A stretch of 64,000 bases of DNA from Streptomyces kaniharaensis (GTDB taxonomy: Bacteria > Actinomycetota > Actinomycetes > Streptomycetales > Streptomycetaceae), in the NCBI RefSeq assembly GCF_009569385.1, contig NZ_WBOF01000003.1, forward strand, positions 434,001 through 498,000, given 5' to 3'. The position numbers were made by a program, and so were the translations under genes. The notes beneath the pieces were generated by a model that saw only the letters and a list, made by a program, of their open reading frames with translations, was not told where the DNA came from and ran no database searches. Shown here piece by piece: positions 58,680 through 64,000 of the stretch (position 1 is the first letter of the stretch; each line of letters starts with the position of its first letter).

Positions 58680-61600
58680 TCAGCGGGCCGCGTAGACGTC
58701 CTGGACGTACCGGCCGGTCTCGATCAGGCCCTGGAGCCAGGCCTCGGCCTGCTCCTCCCCCGCCCCCGGCGCCCGGCGCACGTACAGCTCGCGGAACGCC
58801 GCCCGCACGCCCGGGGCCATCCGGGCGCCGTCGCCGCAGACGTACACCTCGGCTCCTGCTGCCAGCAGCTCCCACACCTCCTCGGCCTCCGCCGCGATGC
58901 GGTCCTGGACGAAGCGCCGCCCGTCGACCGGCGCCTCACTGAAGGCCGGGCGCATCGAGACGGCGCCGGAGTGCTCGGCCGCGTGGAGCTCGTCGCGGTG
59001 CAGGTAGTCGACGTCCGGCGCGTCGCAGCCGAAGTACAGCAGGGCCGGCGGGAGTTCGGCACCCTCGGCCAGCAGTCGGCAGCGGTCGGCGACGGCGCCG
59101 CGGAAGGGCGCCAGGCCCGTCCCGGCTCCGACCATGATCACCGGGGCGGCACTGTGGTCGATCCGGAACGCCTCCCGGCACGGCTGGACCCGCGCGAGCA
59201 CGGTGTCCCCGACCGCGACCCGGGCGAGGTACCCGGAGCCGGTGCCCTGGAAGGTGCCACGCCCCGAACGGGCAGGAGCGGTGAGCACGGAGACCATCAG
59301 GTCGACGTGGGAGGGGTCGCCATCGGGCGAGGAGGAGATCGAGTAGTGCCGGGGCCGGATCGGCGGCAGCAGCTCCAGCAGCACAGGCCAGGTCAGGGCC
59401 TCGCACAGGGCCGGGTGGTCCTCGATCAGGTCCAGCAGGGTGCGCGGGTCGTCGTCGGGCAGGGCCCGCAGCGCGGCCTGCTCGGGCGGGCACGGGTTGA
59501 GCGCGACCAGCGTCGCCCGCTGCTCGGCGCTCGGGCGGTCCTGCAACTCGACGTGGTGCGTGAGGAGTTCGCGCACCGTCAGCGGCCGGTCCACGGCGAG
59601 GCCGGAACGCCGGTGCGCCGCGATGCTGAGCACGGTCTCCGGCTCCGCGCCGAACAGCTTCGCCACGCGCTCGACCAGCGCCGGGTCGTTGGCCGGCAGC
59701 ACCGTGAGGTGGTCGGCGGTGCGGTAGCCGACCCCCTCGGGCAGTGCCAGCCGCACCAGCCGCTTCACGCGCGGATACGCCGGGTCCGTCAGGCTGCCGA
59801 CCTCCGTGACGGTCAGCGGCGTCATGTCGTGCCGCGCCGCCAGGGCGTCCAGCGGGCCGCCGACCACCTCGGTCACCGTGTACGCGGCTGTCTCCTGCTG
59901 CCGGGCGGGGGCGTCCGCGTCGCCGTACCGCTCCAGCAGCAGGCCGCGCAGCGCCGTCCTGAACGCTCCCACCCCGCCGGCCAGGTCGCCCGAGGCGTCG
60001 GCCTCGCCGAGGGCGAGCAGCCGGGTGCCGCCGAGGGTGGCGAGGCGGTCGTCGATCAGGGTCGGGATGCGCTGGTAGGTGGCGGCGTAGGTGCGGTCGC
60101 CGATGCCGAGCACCGCGTACTCGACGCCGTCGGCGGCGCCCTCGCCGGCCTCCCGGAGCCAGCGGACGAAGGCCGCCGCGTCGTCCGTCGGCTGGCCGTT
60201 GTACGAGGCGGCGGTGATCACCACGGGACGGTCGGTCGGCAGCCCGCCCGCGTACGCGTCCAGGGGGGCAACGGCGGTGTCGCAGCCGAGTTCGGCGGCC
60301 GCCTCGGCCAGCTGGCGGGTGAACTCGCGGCTCGCGCCGTAGTTGGAGCCATGCAGGAACAGCAGCCCCATGCCCTGGCGGACCCGCCCGGGCAGCTCCG
60401 CCGTACGGGCCGGTGCGTCCACCACGACCGGGGGCGCGGGCGTGCGCGGGGCGAGGGTGAGGGTGAAGTCGTCGGGCTTGATGGTGAGCGTCTGCTTGAG
60501 GGTCAGCCGGTAGTCCGCGTGATCGATCAGCCGGTAGCGGTGGACCAGCATGCCGAGCAGCATCGTCGCCTCGTGCAGCGCGAACTGCCGCCCGATGCAG
60601 GCGCGTTCGCCGGTGCCGAACGGCTTGAAGGCGTGCGGCGAGCGGGCCGCCTCCGCCTCCGGGTCGAAGCGGGACGGATCGAACAGCTCGGGGTTGTCGC
60701 CCCAGGCCGGGTCGCGGTGCAGCATCGTGGAGAGCACCATGACGGTCTGCCCGGCGCGGAGCGGGATCCGGCCGCCGAGCAGGGTGTCCTCGCGCGCCGC
60801 CCGGCTGAACTGGGGGGCCGTCGGCCACAGCCGCAGCGCCTCGTTGAGCACCTGCCGGGTGTAGCGCAGCCGTCCGACGTCCTCGTAGGACGGCTCCGGG
60901 TCGGCCTGGTCGCCCCAGAGCGCGTCCACTTCCCGCTGGACCTGGCGGAGCACCGCCGGGTGCTTGGTGAGGTAGTACAGCGCGAAGGACAGGGCCCCCG
61001 AGGTGGTCTCGTGGCCGGCGATCAGGAAGGTGATCACCTGGTTGCGGATGTTCTCGGCATCCAGTCTGGTGCCGTCGCCGGGGTGGACGGCGCCGAGCAT
61101 CAGGCCGAGCAGGTCCTCGGCCGGGCCCGGCTCGGGGCTTCCGGCGCGGGTGGCGATCACCTCGTCCACCACGCCGGTCAGGTAGTCGACGTCCACCCGG
61201 AACGCCGCGTCGCGCTCGCCGTGGTCGAGCTCGGGCGAGCGGGTGATCTTCGTCATCGCCCACTCCAGGCAGTTGACCATCGCCTCCACGAACGGGTGCG
61301 GCTCGTCCCGCTCGAAGGAGCCGAAGTCGAAGCCGAAGCCGGCCAGGCCGATGGTGTCCAGGGTCATCCGGGTCATGTCGCCGGGCACGTCCACCGGCGC
61401 TCCGGCAGCCGAGCTGCGGTCCCAGGAGTCGATGAGACGGCGGGCGACCCTGAGCATCACCGGGTGGTAGGTGCGCATGGAGCCGAGCGCGAAGGCGGGC
61501 ATCAGGATGTCGTGCGCCCGGGCCCAGTTGGGCTCCTCGTTGTACGCCGTGAACAGGCCGTCGCCGGTGAACTCGCGGACGTTGACCAGGCCCGGCCCGA

Positions 61601-61856
61601 TCCCCTTGACGAACCGTTCATCGTCGGCCAGTTCCTCGACCAGGTCCAGGCTGCTCACCATCATCAGGTCCCGCCCGTGCAGGCGCTGGACGAAGGCGGG
61701 CCCGTACTGCCTCGCCATTTCCATGCTCCGCAGGACGGGGACCGCTATCGGCGGCGCCGACGAGATGTCCACCAGGGGGACGTCGGCGTCCGTCTGCGCG
61801 GCCATCAGGCTGTCGGTCATGGGAGCGGTCATCGGGTCGGTCATGGTTTCGGACAT
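58680..61856 (-). CDS. Self-sufficient cytochrome P450-reductase fusion, CYP102 (P450 BM3) type
   Basis: The 1058-residue fusion begins with a P450 domain: I-helix LIAGHETTSG (278-287), K-helix EALR (339-342) and heme loop FGTGERACIG with Cys420. An FMN flavodoxin domain follows from about residue 498 (LHGSNYGASR, TAASYNGQPTDD, GEADASGD), then FAD (RPRHYSISSSPD) and NADPH (VGAGTGLAPFRG) domains. It matches CYP102 enzymes, which hydroxylate fatty acids using NADPH alone. The start MSETMTDPMT at 61856 is chosen over one 19 codons upstream. A PAS-LuxR regulator is divergent. Confidence 0.95.
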   Translation of the reverse strand: MSETMTDPMTAPMTDSLMAAQTDADVPLVDISSAPPIAVPVLRSMEMARQYGPAFVQRLHGRDLMMVSSLDLVEELADDERFVKGIGPGLVNVREFTGDGLFTAYNEEPNWARAHDILMPAFALGSMRTYHPVMLRVARRLIDSWDRSSAAGAPVDVPGDMTRMTLDTIGLAGFGFDFGSFERDEPHPFVEAMVNCLEWAMTKITRSPELDHGERDAAFRVDVDYLTGVVDEVIATRAGSPEPGPAEDLLGLMLGAVHPGDGTRLDAENIRNQVITFLIAGHETTSGALSFALYYLTKHPAVLRQVQREVDALWGDQADPEPSYEDVGRLRYTRQVLNEALRLWPTAPQFSRAAREDTLLGGRIPLRAGQTVMVLSTMLHRDPAWGDNPELFDPSRFDPEAEAARSPHAFKPFGTGERACIGRQFALHEATMLLGMLVHRYRLIDHADYRLTLKQTLTIKPDDFTLTLAPRTPAPPVVVDAPARTAELPGRVRQGMGLLFLHGSNYGASREFTRQLAEAAAELGCDTAVAPLDAYAGGLPTDRPVVITAASYNGQPTDDAAAFVRWLREAGEGAADGVEYAVLGIGDRTYAATYQRIPTLIDDRLATLGGTRLLALGEADASGDLAGGVGAFRTALRGLLLERYGDADAPARQQETAAYTVTEVVGGPLDALAARHDMTPLTVTEVGSLTDPAYPRVKRLVRLALPEGVGYRTADHLTVLPANDPALVERVAKLFGAEPETVLSIAAHRRSGLAVDRPLTVRELLTHHVELQDRPSAEQRATLVALNPCPPEQAALRALPDDDPRTLLDLIEDHPALCEALTWPVLLELLPPIRPRHYSISSSPDGDPSHVDLMVSVLTAPARSGRGTFQGTGSGYLARVAVGDTVLARVQPCREAFRIDHSAAPVIMVGAGTGLAPFRGAVADRCRLLAEGAELPPALLYFGCDAPDVDYLHRDELHAAEHSGAVSMRPAFSEAPVDGRRFVQDRIAAEAEEVWELLAAGAEVYVCGDGARMAPGVRAAFRELYVRRAPGAGEEQAEAWLQGLIETGRYVQDVYAAR

Positions 61857-61938
61857 GAGTGGGTTGCCCTTCCATGGCAGGAGGGATATCGACGCCCTCC
61901 ACTCTGCGCCCACCGCGGTCGGTGCCCCACCCCCGTCG

Positions 61939-61956
61939 ACTACATGATTGTGTAGT
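61939..61956. promoter_or_regulatory. Dyad in the P450-reductase / PAS-LuxR intergenic region
   Basis: ACTACA-TGATTG-TGTAGT has perfect 6-bp arms and lies in the 157-bp gap between the divergent genes. It is a likely site for the LuxR-type regulator. Confidence 0.6.
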
Positions 61957-62013
61957 ACCGGCGGGACGAGATCCTTGCCAACGCACCGTCAGATCTGCTG
62001 GAGGGGACCCGAC

Positions 62014-62679
62014 ATGCAACTCACCGACTGCGGTCCGGACGCCGAAACCTGGTACGACCGCGCCGTCGTCTGGCGCAACCGGACGCTGCGGCTGCTCGAC
62101 CACGTGCCGGTGCCGATCGCGGTGTGCGCGTTGGGCGGCGGGATCCGCATCGTCAACCGCGCGCTAGCCGCCGAATTCGGCCTGATGACCGGGCAGTTCC
62201 ACGGCCGCAAGATCCTCGAGTTCTTCACCCTCCGGGACAGCGCCACCCTGCAGACGGTCACCGAGGCCGTCCGACTGCACCGCCGCTCGCAGTACCCGGC
62301 CCGGGTCTCGTGGACGTCCGCCGACGGCACGGAGCGGCACGGCGAGATGACCGCCGCCCTGGTCAGCGACACCCCCGAGGAGACGCCCGACCTGCTGCTG
62401 ACGCTGCGCACCCTCGACGAACCCCCCGCCGCGCCGGCCGCCCCGCGCGCCGAGGTCAGCCCGACCGAGGCCCGGATCCTCGCCGCGGCCGCCCGGGGCG
62501 CCACAACCGCCCAGATCGCCAAGGAGATCGGCCTCACCACGGACGGCATCAACTACCACCTCGCGCGGCTCACCCGCCGCTGGCAGGTGCCCAACCGCAC
62601 GGCGCTGGTCGCCCGCGCCTACGCCACCGGCGTCCTCATGGCGGACGTCTGGCCGCCGGAGCCAGCCCGCCTGGACTGA
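62014..62679 (+). CDS. PAS domain-LuxR helix-turn-helix regulator
   Basis: The 221-residue regulator has a PAS-like N-terminal domain (LLDHVPVPIAVCALGGGIRI, ILEFFTLRD) and a C-terminal LuxR-type helix-turn-helix (VSPTEARILAAAARGATTAQ, IAKEIGLTTDGINYHLARLT). No receiver domain is present, so it senses a ligand or redox state directly. GGAGGGGA precedes the ATG. Its divergence from the CYP102-type gene suggests control of that enzyme in response to a fatty acid or similar ligand. Confidence 0.88.
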   Translation: MQLTDCGPDAETWYDRAVVWRNRTLRLLDHVPVPIAVCALGGGIRIVNRALAAEFGLMTGQFHGRKILEFFTLRDSATLQTVTEAVRLHRRSQYPARVSWTSADGTERHGEMTAALVSDTPEETPDLLLTLRTLDEPPAAPAAPRAEVSPTEARILAAAARGATTAQIAKEIGLTTDGINYHLARLTRRWQVPNRTALVARAYATGVLMADVWPPEPARLD

Positions 62680-62728
62680 TCACCATGAGCAGGGGTGCCG
62701 AAGAAGAGCGATGCGGCGACCCGTTCGT

Positions 62729-62747
62729 TTAGGTTAGCCTTACCTCA
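62729..62747 (+). promoter_or_regulatory. Iron box (DmdR/IdeR-type operator)
   Basis: TTAGGTTAGCCTTACCTCA matches the DmdR1/IdeR iron-box consensus (TTAGGTTAGGCTAACCTAA) at 16 of 19 positions. It ends at the first base of the next ATG, so the message is probably leaderless and repressed by iron-loaded DmdR. Confidence 0.8.
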
Positions 62748-63919
62748 TGAGCACTGCCCTGTTGGCCGCGAACACGGCCGGATACGCCATGCCCCCGCTC
62801 TGGCGGATCCTCACCAAGACCGGCTACTTCCTCGGCCTGTGCGGGGCCATCGGCGCCACCGTCACCTACGCGACCACCGTGCGCCCGGCGCTTCGCGCAC
62901 CGGAGAGCAGCGCCGAGGACGCCACCGTCCTGCGCGGACGATCGGCGGCCTACCTCGCCTCGGCCGGCGTGGTCCTGCTGGTCGCGGGCTACTTCCAGCT
63001 CGCCGCTCGCGTCGCACGCGCAGGAAAGGGCATGCCGTTCGCCGACGCCCTCGCGCCGGGCCACATCTGGGACTTCCTGCGGGCGCCCGCCGCCAAAGGC
63101 GCCTGGATACCCCAGGGCACGATCTACCTCGCCCAGAACGTCGTCCTCGTCGCGACGGCCGCCGCCCTGATCGCCCTGTTCGCACCGGCCGCCCGCCGCC
63201 ACGCCGACGGGATCGCCCTCACCGCGTTGCCGCTCGCGCTCGCCGTCACCCTGATCGCCGCCGTCCCGGCCACCGCACCCGCCGACACCGACGCCTGGCT
63301 GAACCTGGCCTTCGACCAGGTCCACATCGTCTCGGGAACCGTCTGGCTCGGCGGCCTCGGCCTGCTCGCCGCCCTGGCCGGCACCCGCGGGCGTCTCGGC
63401 GACGGCGCCGGCCTGCTCTGGGCCGACCTGTGGCGCCGGTTCGGACTCGTCGCCATGGTCTGCGTCGCCGGCGTCGTCATCTCCGGGCTCTGGATGAGCT
63501 GGAAGCACGTCGGCGGGATCTCCCAGCTGTGGACCACCGGCTACGGGATCGCCCTGCTCGTCAAGCTCCTTCTCGTCCTCGGCCTCGTCACCGCCGGCGT
63601 CTTCAACCAGTTCTGGCTGATGCCCCGCATCGCCCGGGCCCGCCGTGCCGACGACAGCGCCTCGCTGCTGCACCTGACGCTGCGACACTTCCCCGCGGTG
63701 GTCTGGGGCGAAGTGGTCCTCGGCGTGGCCGTGCTCGCCGTCGTGCCGTTCATCACCGGCTCGGCCCGCACCGAGGCCGGCACCCCGAAGGCTGTCTCCT
63801 CGGGCAGCCTGTTCGCCGGAGGCGCCGCCCTCGCCGTCGCGCTGATCGTCTCGCTCTACGCCACGGCAAAGGCCTCCGACGCCCTGTCCCGCCGCCAGGC
63901 CGCCACGACCGCGGCCTGA
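62747..63919 (+). CDS. CopD-like membrane protein under iron-box control
   Basis: The 390-residue protein has about eight hydrophobic helices. The C-terminal half contains the CopD-type core: FDQVHIVSGTVWLGGLGLLA, WMSWKHVGGISQLWTTGYGI and LVKLLLVLGLVTAGVFNQFW. Histidines suited to metal or heme binding lie in these helices. CopD proteins are linked to copper uptake or delivery. Here the start codon overlaps an iron box and no Shine-Dalgarno is present, so a role in iron or heme handling, or iron-copper cross-talk, is likely. Confidence 0.88.
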   Translation: MSTALLAANTAGYAMPPLWRILTKTGYFLGLCGAIGATVTYATTVRPALRAPESSAEDATVLRGRSAAYLASAGVVLLVAGYFQLAARVARAGKGMPFADALAPGHIWDFLRAPAAKGAWIPQGTIYLAQNVVLVATAAALIALFAPAARRHADGIALTALPLALAVTLIAAVPATAPADTDAWLNLAFDQVHIVSGTVWLGGLGLLAALAGTRGRLGDGAGLLWADLWRRFGLVAMVCVAGVVISGLWMSWKHVGGISQLWTTGYGIALLVKLLLVLGLVTAGVFNQFWLMPRIARARRADDSASLLHLTLRHFPAVVWGEVVLGVAVLAVVPFITGSARTEAGTPKAVSSGSLFAGGAALAVALIVSLYATAKASDALSRRQAATTAA

Positions 63920-63924
63920 TCCCG

Positions 63925-63957
63925 CCGCGCCCCTTCCCGTGTATGGGAGGGGCGCGG
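63925..63957. terminator. Bidirectional hairpin terminator
   Basis: CCGCGCCCCTTCCC pairs with GGGAGGGGCGCGG (one bulge) around a GTGTAT loop, between the CopD-like gene and the convergent gene at the right edge. Confidence 0.75.
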
Positions 63958-63958
63958 G

Positions 63959-64000
63959 TCAGCAGGTCTCGCGCAGGTTGCCGGACTTGCCCTGCGGGAC
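63959..64000 (-). CDS. C-terminal end of an unknown gene (runs off right edge)
   Basis: Thirteen codons, VPQGKSGNLRETC, and a stop are visible. The terminator beside it and the open frame support a real gene end. Nothing more can be said about function. Confidence 0.5.
   Translation of the reverse strand, partial: VPQGKSGNLRETC

Noticed and set aside
1..64000. Search for tRNA, rRNA, CRISPR arrays, attachment sites and replication origin
   Set aside because: No cloverleaf, conserved rRNA stretch, spacer array, integrase or DnaA-box cluster was noticed on either strand.

Overview
The window is very GC-rich, densely coded DNA from a streptomycete (Streptomyces or close kin such as Kitasatospora). 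The evidence is gene content: a complete conservon (cvnA-D plus P450), a 2-methylisoborneol operon, an ATP-binding/XRE/DUF397 set, two DUF574-type methyltransferases, a Tat-exported phosphatase, a DmdR/IdeR-like iron box and many lipoproteins. No rRNA, tRNA, CRISPR array or replication origin was seen. The mix of stress, resistance and secondary-metabolism genes with many decayed genes suggests an accessory or chromosome-arm region; that placement is inference.

0-15 kb: a cut-off gene on the left, a relic of an NRPS adenylation domain (777-881), two APC permeases, a universal stress protein beside an Acg-type nitroreductase (a hypoxia/dormancy pairing, with a fitting palindrome), a DHA2 efflux pump behind two near-identical dyads, an intact IS5-family element (6389-7747) inserted exactly at the stop codon of a Uma2 nuclease gene, an MDR reductase, an LRV-repeat protein, DUF5713, and a two-gene unit of a helix-turn-helix/methyltransferase fusion plus a GNAT enzyme. 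That unit has a leaderless-type promoter and two repeat sites 21 bp apart.

15-28.7 kb: the conservon, whose P450 lacks the ExxR motif (it reads DQVLW); a purple acid phosphatase; a Met-rich putative metal-binding membrane protein; a GlxA-type regulator divergent from a cupin; DUF2071; an arsenic island (arsR, aquaporin, arsC and divergent arsI); and a berberine-bridge-type flavoenzyme.

28.7-31.4 kb is a gene graveyard. It holds a truncated, frameshifted alpha/beta hydrolase joined head-on to a 5'-truncated regulator, a frameshifted small protein and a haloalkane dehalogenase remnant.

31.4-46.4 kb: two paralogous SAM methyltransferases, an MHS-type transporter, a lipoprotein peptidase, a sigma-70-like factor with a partner gene, DUF4291, a lipoprotein, the MIB methyltransferase and synthase, a BadF-type kinase, a GreA/B-like protein, a Mo-oxidoreductase/cytochrome b pair and a DUF916/WxL-like surface pair.

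46.4-64 kb: a secreted seven-bladed propeller without any histidine in the blades, an efflux pump, a universal-stress-protein relic beside a P-loop kinase, an ATP-binding/XRE/DUF397 cluster with a frameshift in the XRE gene, a serine hydrolase-like protein with lost catalytic motifs, a shortened metallo-beta-lactamase-fold gene under a TetR with matching operator copies, a second TetR/SDR pair with palindromic operators, a lipoprotein, a CYP102-type P450-reductase fusion divergent from a PAS-LuxR regulator, and a CopD-like protein behind an iron box. Strong inverted-repeat terminators separate most convergent genes.
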